Notes: generated by a model from the sequence alone, not told the origin. DNA of 16,672 bases from an uncultured Eubacteriales bacterium (GCA_902797195.1 CADBRY010000256.1:1-16672), one strand, 5' to 3'; positions 8,694 to 16,363 are shown, counted from the stretch's first letter. Program-made: numbers and translations.

Positions 8694-11600
8694 TGTTTAA
8701 TATCTCCATATTTATTAATCTCATTCAAGTCCAGTTTATTCAGCTCAACCCACCGCTTGAAAGCTGCTCCGGTTGCAAAATGAATCGCTTTATATTCAAA
8801 TTCTACAACTGCTTCCCGTCCGGCAAATGCCGACTCACGGATCAGGTCCACGGTTGCCTGCAAATTACCTGCATCATTCGGAACGGTGGCCGTCGTGATT
8901 TCCATATAGTTATTGGAATTCCCTTTTTCTGAAATTACAACCGTGAAATGCTTCACAAGCGTTCCAGGAAGTGATTTTAGAAGGTTAAATTCCTGATACG
9001 CTTCTGCAGTATCCGAGCATTTTTTCATCGTTTTTAATGTGAATTCAAGAGGAATCGTATCGTTTATCTTCTTTTCCCCTAGAGATATAACATTTTCTTT
9101 TACCGGAATGTCCTTTTCCTCTACCAGCACTCCGTTGTTGTACACCGCCGTCCGGACAAACTTGCAGCCTTTAGGGATGACGAACTCACCAACATATTTT
9201 CCTCCGGATTCCTTTGGATTGGATCCATCCGTGGTATAGCGCACCTCAAAATGCGGATGTGTCTCAAGCTGCATCACATCACCTTTGCTCGTTCCTCTCT
9301 GCTCATAGCGGAGTGGAACGGTGCACATAAAATGCTTTGCATCACCCGTCGGATGAGGATCTCCGTGGGATTGATCCACACACAGGAACCATAGATCGGT
9401 CTCTTTGGTTACAAAAGGATTGGAGGCAACGGCAGAAGCTTCTGTGGGCTCGGCGCCAACATCATAATAAACAGTATTTCCATAAACACCGCGTACTTTC
9501 AGAGTAAATTCACCGGTCTTCGGGTCATATGAAAGCTGATCGACCGTTACCTCCGTCGGTTCCTTCTCGAAGGGGCCTTTCTGCAGGTAACCGCCAATAT
9601 CGCGCCAGATATCCCGATTTAGACAGTCTTTGCGCAGCTGTGCCATCTGATCCGGATGATACCACTGCCAGGATACTTCGGTGGCTGCCCGTTCCAGAAT
9701 CTGATTCCACGTCATTTCCTTCTGCGTGAAAATACGTGCCTCACACTTTTTCCGCAGCGTTTCAAGGAAGCGGTCATCCGTGGAGAAATCCTGGAATTTC
9801 TGTGCTTCCGCAAGTGTTTTTACAATCTGATCTTCCCCGTTGAATTTATTTCCCGCAAATTCCAGCTTAAAATCATCACTCGTCAGACCGCCCTTCGTGG
9901 GGTAATAGAGCGTGATAAACGTCTCGCGAATCGTTGAAAGCAAAGCAGTCAGCGCTTTATCTTCCTGTGCCTGTGCCTCGCGGTACTGCTGATCTGTTTC
10001 AGGCACATGCTCCTCTTTCATGCTGGCGATAATCTGCCGTATAGCAGAGAGACGCTTGCTGTTTTCGAACAGTTTCCGCATGACACTGCGCTGTCCAGTC
10101 AGGAACATAACCCGGTTCTTAAATGGAGCATTCCGATAAAATGCTTCCAGATCGGGGTGCATTCCGCTGCCCTCAAATGGCTCATAAATCACCAGAGCAA
10201 CTTTATGCTGGTCCAGGTTGATCTCATCAATTGCCGGCATGACATAAAGCAGTTCATAACATTTTTTCAGTTTCGGGGCAAAGGACTGTTCCAGGAACTT
10301 CCGTAAATCTTTCCGTGCCTGTTCATCGCTGTAACTGTCAACCAGGGTATTCATCTCCGCAACCATGTTCTTCGTGTTCTGGAAATAGAACCGGCCACGA
10401 TTATCCATCTTTAAATACCAGCACTGTCCCTTAATCTCTTCCAAGACTTTCTTGAACTGATTCATATCCAGTTCAGGCGCGCTAAGGTAACCTAATATTT
10501 CAGAATCACTGAGACCCTGCAGTCCGTGAGCTGTTTCGTTCAGTGAGGAAACCAGCAGAATTTTCGACACAGTCTGTGCGTAAGGGAAGTGAAAATCCTC
10601 TTCATACTGTGCATCAATCATCTCCGCGACAGCTTTTCCGTGCTGCGCAATATCATGGTTAATGGCGTTATCCAGAGAAGGCTTGATCTCCTTTATCATA
10701 TTGAGCATCATCTGATTATTGAGATCAACGTCAAATACATTAACCAGATACGAATTCTGAGCATTGCCGCTCTCATAGAACTGACGGATGATCTGTCTCA
10801 TCAGACGAATCAAGCCACGTGTCTGCTGAAAGCCCTGGTTTTCCTTAAAACGGGCGTAAAGGTCTTTGATAGAGGGATGGAAAGGATACGAATCTCTGAT
10901 TCCCACAAAGACCTTGTCAGCGGAATAGGACGTAAGTCCGGATTTGCCCGCCCGTGCAACAGCTTCTTTGAAACCTTTTGCGACCTCAATCACATCTAAG
11001 CTTTCCGCCGAAGGAAATGATTCAAACAGGCGTTTCTTGAGGATGTCGTAAATCTCATCGGAGTTTAACGCGACCGGTTCGATATTCAGTGCAATGCGGC
11101 CTGCCTCGTTCTCAAGTTCCTTAAAAGAGGACTGAAGCAGAGCGCTTCCCGATTCGTATGTCGCTTTCAAATCTGAAAAAACAAGACAGACGTTTGCCAG
11201 CTGTGCTTTTCCCAGTGCGCTGAACAAATTTGAAAGAGCCGTAATCGTAACCTGACACAAGTCAGAATGCCCGACTGAGATCGAACGCGCATTCTCCAGG
11301 TACGGAGGAAGCTCATCCAACAGAATCAGGGTTTTCTGCCCCTGAAGAAGGTTAATCCACGCAGACTCTCCCGGTGCTTTTAATGGAGAGTAATAGGAAG
11401 CAAATGCCTCTTTTTTGCCGAGTTGTTCTGCCAGACTTCCCCATATACCAAATTCAGCGTCGCTCTCACGTCCCGAAAAGGCAATCACTTTAATCGGGCC
11501 AATCGAATCATAGGAAACCCCTAGAATCTTCTTTCTGAGAGCAGGACTGGCACACAAAAGTGCCAATGCCAGCATGTTATGTGTTTTTCCACCGCCCATT

Positions 11601-11821
11601 GACTGAGTCAGTTTAACTACGCTGGCAGCAGATTTTCCATCAAAGCGATTAAATACCGTATTGAAGAGAATATCCATTCCTCTCGTTTTGAAATTCTCAT
11701 CGAAGAAACGTTCCGGATCAATACGACCTTCAATCAGATCGCTGAGATTGAGTACATCATCCCGTGTAGTATCGACAAAAACACTGTCGCGTGGCTTACA
11801 CAGTTCGGCAACGGGTTTCAT
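8690..11821 (-). CDS. DUF499 P-loop ATPase of anti-phage system (first gene of operon)
   Basis: 1043 aa from the chosen start. Seen: Walker A MGGGKTH (75-81) and Walker B TLILLDELPPYL (about 164-175), so a P-loop ATPase of the DUF499 family. A predicted beta-rich section near the C-terminus (about 852-904, with VRYTTDGSNP) resembles the small chitobiase-C-terminal-like or Fn3-like folds. Family knowledge: DUF499 proteins are large cytoplasmic ATPases that sit beside DUF1156 methylases and helicases, in a role that may parallel the BREX ATPase BrxC/PglY. Start choice: the frame is open to TTG 11896 and ATG 11878, neither with a Shine-Dalgarno sequence. ATG 11821 has GGAGG at 11833-11837, eleven bases upstream, and gives the family-like N-terminus MKPVAELCKPRDSV. 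As the promoter-proximal gene it may set expression of the operon. It ends in an ATGA overlap with DUF3780. Confidence 0.92.
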   Translation of the reverse strand: MKPVAELCKPRDSVFVDTTRDDVLNLSDLIEGRIDPERFFDENFKTRGMDILFNTVFNRFDGKSAASVVKLTQSMGGGKTHNMLALALLCASPALRKKILGVSYDSIGPIKVIAFSGRESDAEFGIWGSLAEQLGKKEAFASYYSPLKAPGESAWINLLQGQKTLILLDELPPYLENARSISVGHSDLCQVTITALSNLFSALGKAQLANVCLVFSDLKATYESGSALLQSSFKELENEAGRIALNIEPVALNSDEIYDILKKRLFESFPSAESLDVIEVAKGFKEAVARAGKSGLTSYSADKVFVGIRDSYPFHPSIKDLYARFKENQGFQQTRGLIRLMRQIIRQFYESGNAQNSYLVNVFDVDLNNQMMLNMIKEIKPSLDNAINHDIAQHGKAVAEMIDAQYEEDFHFPYAQTVSKILLVSSLNETAHGLQGLSDSEILGYLSAPELDMNQFKKVLEEIKGQCWYLKMDNRGRFYFQNTKNMVAEMNTLVDSYSDEQARKDLRKFLEQSFAPKLKKCYELLYVMPAIDEINLDQHKVALVIYEPFEGSGMHPDLEAFYRNAPFKNRVMFLTGQRSVMRKLFENSKRLSAIRQIIASMKEEHVPETDQQYREAQAQEDKALTALLSTIRETFITLYYPTKGGLTSDDFKLEFAGNKFNGEDQIVKTLAEAQKFQDFSTDDRFLETLRKKCEARIFTQKEMTWNQILERAATEVSWQWYHPDQMAQLRKDCLNRDIWRDIGGYLQKGPFEKEPTEVTVDQLSYDPKTGEFTLKVRGVYGNTVYYDVGAEPTEASAVASNPFVTKETDLWFLCVDQSHGDPHPTGDAKHFMCTVPLRYEQRGTSKGDVMQLETHPHFEVRYTTDGSNPKESGGKYVGEFVIPKGCKFVRTAVYNNGVLVEEKDIPVKENVISLGEKKINDTIPLEFTLKTMKKCSDTAEAYQEFNLLKSLPGTLVKHFTVVISEKGNSNNYMEITTATVPNDAGNLQATVDLIRESAFAGREAVVEFEYKAIHFATGAAFKRWVELNKLDLNEINKYGDIKQ

Positions 11822-12067
11822 TTTCAGATTTTCCTCCTTTATAAGCAGCAACCTTTTTTCGGTGTCACTGTTGTTCATTTGCTCAAATCGAATCAACCGA
11901 CGGTCTGGTATCAGGTTCTCCTCTGTTAATTATCCTATGTCGAAACCGAATAATCTACCTCTGTTTTTTCAAACAATCAGCGGAGAATCAAAAGAATTCC
12001 GGCTTTGCTCTTGCATAGTTTTTCCACTTCTAAAGCACATCAAATAGCGTTCAAAATGTTTGTGACA

Positions 12068-12096
12068 ATTCTACACGATATCAAAACAAAATTCAA
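12068..12096 (-). promoter_or_regulatory. Putative sigma-A promoter of the defence operon
   Basis: Reading the minus strand: -35 TTGAAT (12096-12091), a 17-base spacer, then -10 TAGAAT (12073-12068). The -35 matches TTGACA at four of six positions and the -10 matches TATAAT at five of six. Transcription would start near 12061 and give a leader of about 240 nt before the DUF499 ATG at 11821. Identified by eye; other weaker boxes exist closer to the gene. Confidence 0.45.
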
Positions 12097-12097
12097 G

Positions 12098-12129
12098 ACA
12101 ATACCGGTACATCACACTGTATCGGTTGT
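12098..12129. promoter_or_regulatory. Imperfect dyad next to the defence-operon promoter (candidate operator)
   Basis: ACAATACCGGTACA (12098-12111) and TGTATCGGTTGT (12118-12129) are imperfect inverted repeats separated by six bases; aligned with a two-base gap they share ACAA and CCGnTACA. Two perfect 8-base palindromes are embedded: TACCGGTA (12102-12109) and TTGTACAA (12126-12133). The dyad abuts the upstream edge of the minus-strand -35 box and lies between the two divergent promoters, where a repressor or activator could act on both. No cognate regulator is in the window. Confidence 0.35.
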
Positions 12130-12169
12130 ACAAAATTACCAATCTTCTCTTTCCTTGATAGGATCAAAG

Positions 12170-12178
12170 TGTTATAAT
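12170..12178 (+). promoter_or_regulatory. Putative extended -10 promoter for the lipoprotein pair
   Basis: TGTTATAAT gives a perfect TATAAT at 12173-12178 preceded by TG one base upstream, the extended -10 pattern. No good -35 lies at 16-18 bases; the nearby TTGATA (12155) is only 12 bases away. If used, transcription would start near 12185 and give a leader of about 350 nt that includes the interleaved inverted repeats. Confidence 0.4.
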
Positions 12179-12207
12179 TCTGCCGAATATTGAATTTCTC
12201 ACCCCGA

Positions 12208-12281
12208 ACATGCCTGTAAAAAAGCCTGATCCAGCAGATTACAATGATTACCAACTCCCCAAACCAGGCATGTAGATCAGG
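12208..12281. repeat. Two interleaved inverted repeats (possible pseudoknot)
   Basis: The first pair is ACATGCCTG (12208-12216) with CAGGCATGT (12265-12273), nine perfect bases. The second pair is CCTGATC (12225-12231) with GATCAGG (12275-12281), seven perfect bases. The pairs cross: the second left arm lies inside the first loop and its right arm lies outside. In RNA this is pseudoknot topology, with an 8-base first connector, 33 bases in the middle and one base between the two right arms. It could equally be a DNA-level site or chance. Confidence 0.4.
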
Positions 12282-12534
12282 GAATTTCTTCATAGCTTTT
12301 GCAAGATCATATTCTCTATTGATTCTGCAAACTTATTAACAGTTCTTGCATGATTGTATGTGATTCTGTTCGATTTCCCTCAAATGTTCATCCTCCGTAA
12401 GCAACAACGTTGTCATTCCCAGCATTGTTCTTTGATGGGGCACAGATTGGGCAATTGTCGCTTGAGAACGAGTCACAATTTGAAGTCTTTTCGGATCTCT
12501 CACTCAGTTCAATTTTCCGCTTGGAGGTCACTTT

Positions 12535-14502
12535 ATGAAGACAACAAGAAAAAGCTTTCTACGTTTATCCTCCGGATTATTTGCTTTAATGTTCCTTCTG
12601 ACAGGGTGCAGCACAAAGGAACCCGTACCAACCGCCGAACCAACTGTTACGATCACTGCTACAAATACACCTGCGCCTACCCCGACAAACACTGTCGTTC
12701 CGCCAGACACACCCACCCCGACGCCAATTCCGACACCAACCCCGACGCCTGTACCTACTCCTACTCCAACGCCTGCACCGACACCAACACCATCACCAAC
12801 GCCAGACCCCGTAAGCAGATTATCAGACACTCAACGTAACTCGATCAACATGCTTAACTGGCTTACTTATCTATCTCGGGAAATCAATGCTGCAAGCAAT
12901 AACCGTCTGTACATTGAAGATGTCTATTCGCTAATTGTGAACGAGACCTACCCCAATGCTGTTGATATACACACACAAGATCGTTTAAGAGGCATTCGCC
13001 AGGCATTATCTCGGTATCGAATGGTAGATGTAAAACGTGAGCGGATTGAATACCTGTATGAACAGAATAAAGCAGCTGCTATTCGGTCGGCTATTCCAGA
13101 TCCTTTATCCATCCTGACTGCAGTTCGGGCACCATCTCTTGCCGGTCTCGCCACCACGGTTGTCTATATGGCAATTAACTCGCTGAACAGCTATCAGTCA
13201 GCTTCTTCCCAGGCAGATCTCCAGTTCCTAAACAGCGGTTGGGATTTAGAGGATGAAGCCCGTGAAGTTTTCGATGCCATCCGCTCAGATGCATATGACT
13301 ATATGCTGGATATTGTACGTGAATATGATCTTCCAGGGTATATGACCCTCAACGAAAACGCAGTGGACGAGTTTGTTTCATGGAAGAAAAATGATAATGT
13401 TGTCCGCAGAATCCAGTTTCTGGAATCAACGGTTGAAACATATAAAGGCTTCAGGAACTACTGGCTTGTGCTCGCGGAAAGCTATTTCAAAAATGGAGAC
13501 TATGAAAAGTGTCTGGAAGCCATTCATTCCTATGAGAAGTTAAACACAAGAATTTTTCGGCACGATATGGAATACGCAAAGATTCTGCCTTTGGTAATAG
13601 CAGCGGGTCAAAACAGCCTCAAAAAATCAGACTATATCCCCTTTGCTGAAAAGTATGCCAACCTGATTCTTGAAAACATTGGGACCGGCGACTGGGAGCT
13701 TCGTTATTTCGCCGCTCAGACGTTCGTTGACCTTTATAAGTCAACAGATGATATTGACTATCTTTGGAAAGCGTATGAAGAACTAAAAGATAATGTGAAT
13801 AACCTCGTTGATAAACAGAATGAATTGAACACTTCCTATCTTGCCGCTGTCAAAGACGAACCGATACCATCCGGAACAAAAAAAGATACAGAGGAACAGA
13901 TCAAAAGTTATAATAAGCTCCGCAAAGAGAAACGCAAAACTGAATTGCCCCCTGTCTATGAACCCTTGCTTATGAACTGCGACCTGCTTTTTGCTTTAGC
14001 TGAGCAGCTTGGTATTTCCAAAGCCGAGCAGACAACAATCAATAAAATTCTGAGGACGGAAGACGGTAACCTATTTCTTGTCGATAGTCTGGAAAGCAAA
14101 TATAGTTTCCCGCATGCGAACAGCATGAATTCGGACGATGGAAATGAGCTATTATATAATGGCAGTGAAATCACGATCCCTGCAAAATGGATATCTGAAG
14201 ATTATCAGATCACTCTATCCGTCACTGGGAATCACTCGGCTGAATTTACCGATTGGGTTGTAAAGAAAGTAAATCGTAAGACCGAAGGCGATCTTGCTTC
14301 CTTTACTGCTACTTTAACCAGCAAAGAGGCATCTGAATTCAAACACGAGCCCGGCGAAACAATAACAATTACCATTAATCCACATAGCAGTTATTGTGCA
14401 GATACATACCTTGTCAAATATAAAACCGTTGATGCGAAACCGAATTGGTATGATCACATAGTCATTTGGAACAATGACATCGGTTTTGAAAGGATCGAGT
14501 AA
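12535..14502 (+). CDS. Lipoprotein with Pro/Thr-rich linker, function unknown
   Basis: 655 aa. The N-terminus is a lipoprotein signal peptide: basic MKTTRK, a hydrophobic core and lipobox LLTGC with the lipidated Cys at 25. A Pro/Thr-rich spacer (about 45-92) then lifts the rest away from the membrane, as in many Gram-positive surface lipoproteins. The remainder is soluble: a mostly helical part (about 95-480) with a TPR-like stretch near 295-350 (ESYFKNGDYEKCLEAIHSYEK), and a probably beta-rich last ~120 residues. I recognise no enzyme motif. The start ATG has GGAGG at 12523-12527, seven bases upstream. The next gene begins two bases after its stop, so the two are probably co-transcribed and the products may work together outside the cell. 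It is divergent from the defence operon and nothing in the sequence ties it to that function. Confidence 0.88.
   Translation: MKTTRKSFLRLSSGLFALMFLLTGCSTKEPVPTAEPTVTITATNTPAPTPTNTVVPPDTPTPTPIPTPTPTPVPTPTPTPAPTPTPSPTPDPVSRLSDTQRNSINMLNWLTYLSREINAASNNRLYIEDVYSLIVNETYPNAVDIHTQDRLRGIRQALSRYRMVDVKRERIEYLYEQNKAAAIRSAIPDPLSILTAVRAPSLAGLATTVVYMAINSLNSYQSASSQADLQFLNSGWDLEDEAREVFDAIRSDAYDYMLDIVREYDLPGYMTLNENAVDEFVSWKKNDNVVRRIQFLESTVETYKGFRNYWLVLAESYFKNGDYEKCLEAIHSYEKLNTRIFRHDMEYAKILPLVIAAGQNSLKKSDYIPFAEKYANLILENIGTGDWELRYFAAQTFVDLYKSTDDIDYLWKAYEELKDNVNNLVDKQNELNTSYLAAVKDEPIPSGTKKDTEEQIKSYNKLRKEKRKTELPPVYEPLLMNCDLLFALAEQLGISKAEQTTINKILRTEDGNLFLVDSLESKYSFPHANSMNSDDGNELLYNGSEITIPAKWISEDYQITLSVTGNHSAEFTDWVVKKVNRKTEGDLASFTATLTSKEASEFKHEPGETITITINPHSSYCADTYLVKYKTVDAKPNWYDHIVIWNNDIGFERIE
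12709..12810 (+). repeat. Pro-Thr codon repeat (lipoprotein linker)
   Basis: Degenerate CCNACN hexamer-like repeat coding for a run of TP/PT dipeptides (residues 59-92), broken by occasional I, V, A and S. Codons vary, so it is not a fresh identical-unit expansion, but such tracts can change length by slippage. The opposite strand is open too and reads as a Gly-Val repeat, an artefact of the composition. Confidence 0.85.
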
Positions 14503-14503
14503 T

Positions 14504-15388
14504 TTGAAATATATGCAACTGCCTTTGTTGTTCTTCGTCGTTCTATACCTTTTTATTCCCGTTTCTGTTCTTGCTTCAAACAGAATGGAGCATGACAAGC
14601 AGCTCGAAAGGATTGTTTTTGGCAGAGAAAATTACTATGCTTCCCAGCCAAAAAACCAAAAAAAGGCAGTTGAAGCTCTTGAATGTGCTGTTTTTCTGTG
14701 TATAGACCAATACAATAATACCGGCAATAATGACCTCCGAACTCTCAAGGAATACGGTGTGCCTGGGCTGCCGGAAAATATAAACGCAATCAATTATACA
14801 GCCGGTTATGATCACAGAAAGTACACACATATAGGTTGGGTACCCATAATGCACCCTGAAAAAGGGGAATGGAATATAAGAAAAGAAATTCTGCTTTCAA
14901 CTGTCAATAAAGTCTTTGATTTCGGTCTATTCACGGATGTTAACATTTTGGGGTTAAAACCGGCTTACACACCCCAATGTGATGCGTTCAGTGCATTGCT
15001 TTACTATATTCATATTCTTGAGGACCTTGCTGCTCTAAAAGATTATGGACAATACAAATTAGAAGGTGCCTATGTCCTTCCACTCGCACGAGCACATGCT
15101 GATACAAATTCACCGGATATTTTATGGGATCTGACAACGCTGTATTTCCCAAATCTTTTTTCCAAGAGTGTAAAGGAATCCTTTGAATACAACGAGTTAA
15201 TGCAAAAATCGGGATCTTTAGCCCAAAGTGCACGATCTCTCGTCCAAAGAACAGGTGGAATTTATAACGAGGAGCGCTTTCTTGAATATAAAAATTACAC
15301 GCTTGAATTCTTGTTGTTATTACAGGATTACATTCCGAGACTTTTGCGAAAGGAATCTTTTTTTACCAGTATATTTCCTCCTGAATGA
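14504..15388 (+). CDS. Secreted protein of unknown function, partner of the lipoprotein
   Basis: 294 aa from the TTG start. The first 24 residues are a signal peptide (M-K-Y, a hydrophobic core and a V-L-A cleavage site before SNRMEHD), so the product is probably exported. Start choice: TTG 14504 lies nine bases after AAAGGA (14489-14494), which sits inside the end of the previous gene. ATG 14513 is too far from that site (18 bases), and ATG 14474 would add ten polar residues before the signal with only a weak ribosome site. The middle is rich in aromatic and His residues (YTHIGW, IMHPEKGEW), followed by a helix LLYYIHILEDLA and then ARAHAD. The H-x3-D in that helix loosely recalls zinc-dependent phospholipase C or S1/P1 nuclease folds, but I would not assign a function. 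Translation is probably coupled to the lipoprotein gene, whose stop is two bases before. Confidence 0.8.
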   Translation: MKYMQLPLLFFVVLYLFIPVSVLASNRMEHDKQLERIVFGRENYYASQPKNQKKAVEALECAVFLCIDQYNNTGNNDLRTLKEYGVPGLPENINAINYTAGYDHRKYTHIGWVPIMHPEKGEWNIRKEILLSTVNKVFDFGLFTDVNILGLKPAYTPQCDAFSALLYYIHILEDLAALKDYGQYKLEGAYVLPLARAHADTNSPDILWDLTTLYFPNLFSKSVKESFEYNELMQKSGSLAQSARSLVQRTGGIYNEERFLEYKNYTLEFLLLLQDYIPRLLRKESFFTSIFPPE

Positions 15389-15468
15389 GAATTCTCTCCT
15401 GTAAAATCCCCGCAGGGTTATTATTCCGTGCACTCTATGCTTCTTTCTTTCGAAGTCATCCTATAAAC

Positions 15469-15524
15469 AAAATGTCTGTCGCTTGAATCATGCTGAGACA
15501 CGCATTTCAAGAGGCAGACATTTT
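15469..15524. terminator. Probable bidirectional rho-independent terminator
   Basis: The left arm (15469-15487, AAAATGTCTGTCGCTTGAA) pairs with the right arm (15506-15524) over 19 positions with one mismatch and one G-U wobble; the loop is 18 bases. The A-tract on the left and T-tract on the right give a U-run on either strand. It lies 80 bases after the secreted-protein stop and also downstream of the minus-strand genes that end at 15749, so it can serve both directions. Confidence 0.65.
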
Positions 15525-15595
15525 TGTTACATGCACACTGATAGATGAATACCAAGTAATTTGAAATATCTCTCCCTGCTATGAAAGGCAGTCCT

Positions 15596-15628
15596 ATCAA
15601 CGAAGTGAGCTCAACGTGCTTCGTTGAT
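15596..15628. repeat. Perfect 10-bp inverted repeat
   Basis: ATCAACGAAG (15596-15605) and CTTCGTTGAT (15619-15628) are perfect inverted repeats around a 13-base loop that itself contains the palindrome GAGCTC. No T-run follows on either strand, so it does not look like a terminator. It could be a protein-binding dyad or the remains of a mobile element. Confidence 0.55.
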
Positions 15629-15748
15629 TTGTCGAACATGGGCAGTGAAAACTCGCCGAGAACGAACGGCCAGATTGCTCCTCATAAAACAGATATCTAT
15701 TGCACTATAAGTTCTCCATTCAGTATCACACGTTCAAAAACAGTATGC

Positions 15749-15919
15749 CTATTCGAGAAACCAGCAATAGCTTCCTATCAATTCATTGTGCCATGTCAGA
15801 CAGCATTGTCTTGCCAATGTCTGCCACTGTTGTCCTAAGACAAACGCGATATTCTGGGCCAGATCAAAGCTGTACCTACCACGTTTATCATAGTTTTTGA
15901 CTATATGTTTTCCGTTCAT
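15749..15919 (-). CDS. Small protein, 56 aa, downstream of the DUF4869-like pseudogene
   Basis: The frame starts with ATG at 15919, six bases after the stop of the DUF4869-like gene, and ends with TAG at 15749. The peptide begins MNGKHIVKNYDKRGRYS and ends in WHNELIGSYCWFLE, with a helical middle (DLAQNIAFVLGQQW). The composition is protein-like: Trp, Tyr and balanced charge. Its position directly behind the upstream gene suggests a two-gene unit. No clear Shine-Dalgarno sequence is seen, so it may depend on coupled translation. I do not recognise the family. It could be a full small protein or the 5' part of a longer gene cut short by a stop; other frames after the TAG do not continue it convincingly. 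Confidence 0.5.
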   Translation of the reverse strand: MNGKHIVKNYDKRGRYSFDLAQNIAFVLGQQWQTLARQCCLTWHNELIGSYCWFLE

Positions 15920-15925
15920 GTTACT

Positions 15926-16363
15926 TCAGACATATTCGCCTGCAAGCAATACAAGCTCTCGCATATTGTGAACAATCTTCTTTTTATTCATTACCATGAT
16001 CTTGAACTCCCCATCACCGAAATTCATAAGGTGTCGGAGATTCACAACAACTTTTTTATCTGCTGCGATCCGCAGAAGCCATTTGGCGCAGTTATCTCCG
16101 CAATGTGACGCATTGAACACCTGATCTCTGACCTTGTTGATCAGGATCAGCGTCTTAACGCCACGAGACAATTACACCGGAGAAATAGCACCAAGGATAG
16201 GGCTTTGAATCAGATTGCAGCTGATTACCTCAGATTTATCCACATCGCGTATCATCTCTACCGACAGCGGTTCTGTAATCCATTTGTCCCTATACGTATG
16301 ATTGAAATAAGTGGACGTTGCATAGATGACATTGGGCATAGCGCCAAACCACACATTCAGCAT
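15926..16363 (-). pseudogene. DUF4869-like protein gene interrupted by an in-frame TAA
   Basis: A 145-codon frame runs from ATG 16363 (MLNVWFGAMPNVIY) to TGA at 15926, with a single in-frame TAA at codon 64 (16174-16172). Both halves are in the same frame. The ATG has AGGAGG at 16370-16375, six bases upstream, so the gene was once well translated. Segments such as KWITEPLSVEMIRDVDKSEV before the stop and GVKTLILI, FNASHCGDNCAKWLL and VNLRHLMNFGDGEF after it look like one continuous DUF4869-type protein of normal length (about 145 aa); the family call is from memory. The function of the family is unknown to me. A TTG directly follows the TAA, so restart of the second half is possible in principle. 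The TAA is one C-to-T change from CAA (Gln). Confidence 0.65.

Larger units (their letters stand above)
11822..12534. other. Divergent intergenic region between defence operon and lipoprotein gene
   Basis: 713 bases without a gene that I can support. It holds a minus-strand promoter candidate, a plus-strand extended -10 candidate, an imperfect dyad between them and a pair of interleaved inverted repeats (each listed separately). Short open frames here, such as a 66-codon one on the minus strand ending at 12093, lack a ribosome binding site and resemble no family I know. No regulator gene is encoded here or elsewhere in the window. Confidence 0.7.
15389..15748. other. Intergenic stretch between convergent genes
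   Basis: 360 bases with no supported gene. It holds a terminator-like hairpin and a second perfect 10-base-pair hairpin (listed separately). A 72-codon minus-strand frame (15639-15421) has no ribosome binding site and runs through the terminator, so I do not call it. Confidence 0.65.

Noticed and set aside
103..11821. Classical BREX or DISARM assignment
   Set aside because: No PglZ, BrxL or Lon-like gene and no DrmA/DrmB (DUF1998) pair is present; the gene set fits the separate DUF499-DUF3780-DUF1156 group instead.
11822..11896. Longer N-terminus of the DUF499 protein from TTG 11896 or ATG 11878
   Set aside because: Neither has a ribosome binding site, while ATG 11821 has GGAGG at a good distance and gives a family-like start.
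12093..12293. 66-codon minus-strand frame starting MKKFPDLHAWFGELV, considered as a transposase or membrane-protein remnant
   Set aside because: No ribosome binding site, no family resemblance that I can defend, and it overlaps the promoter elements and the interleaved repeats.
12528..12830. Minus-strand Gly-Val repeat protein frame opposite the lipoprotein linker
   Set aside because: It is the complement of the Pro-Thr codon repeat, starts without a ribosome site and runs over the start of a clear lipoprotein gene.
15421..15639. 72-codon minus-strand frame (MFDKSTKHVEL)
   Set aside because: No Shine-Dalgarno sequence, and the frame passes through both hairpins, including the terminator-like one.
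15581..16108. Short plus-strand frames in the right part of the window
   Set aside because: They overlap the better-supported minus-strand DUF4869-like gene and small ORF, or the hairpins, and show no protein-like features.
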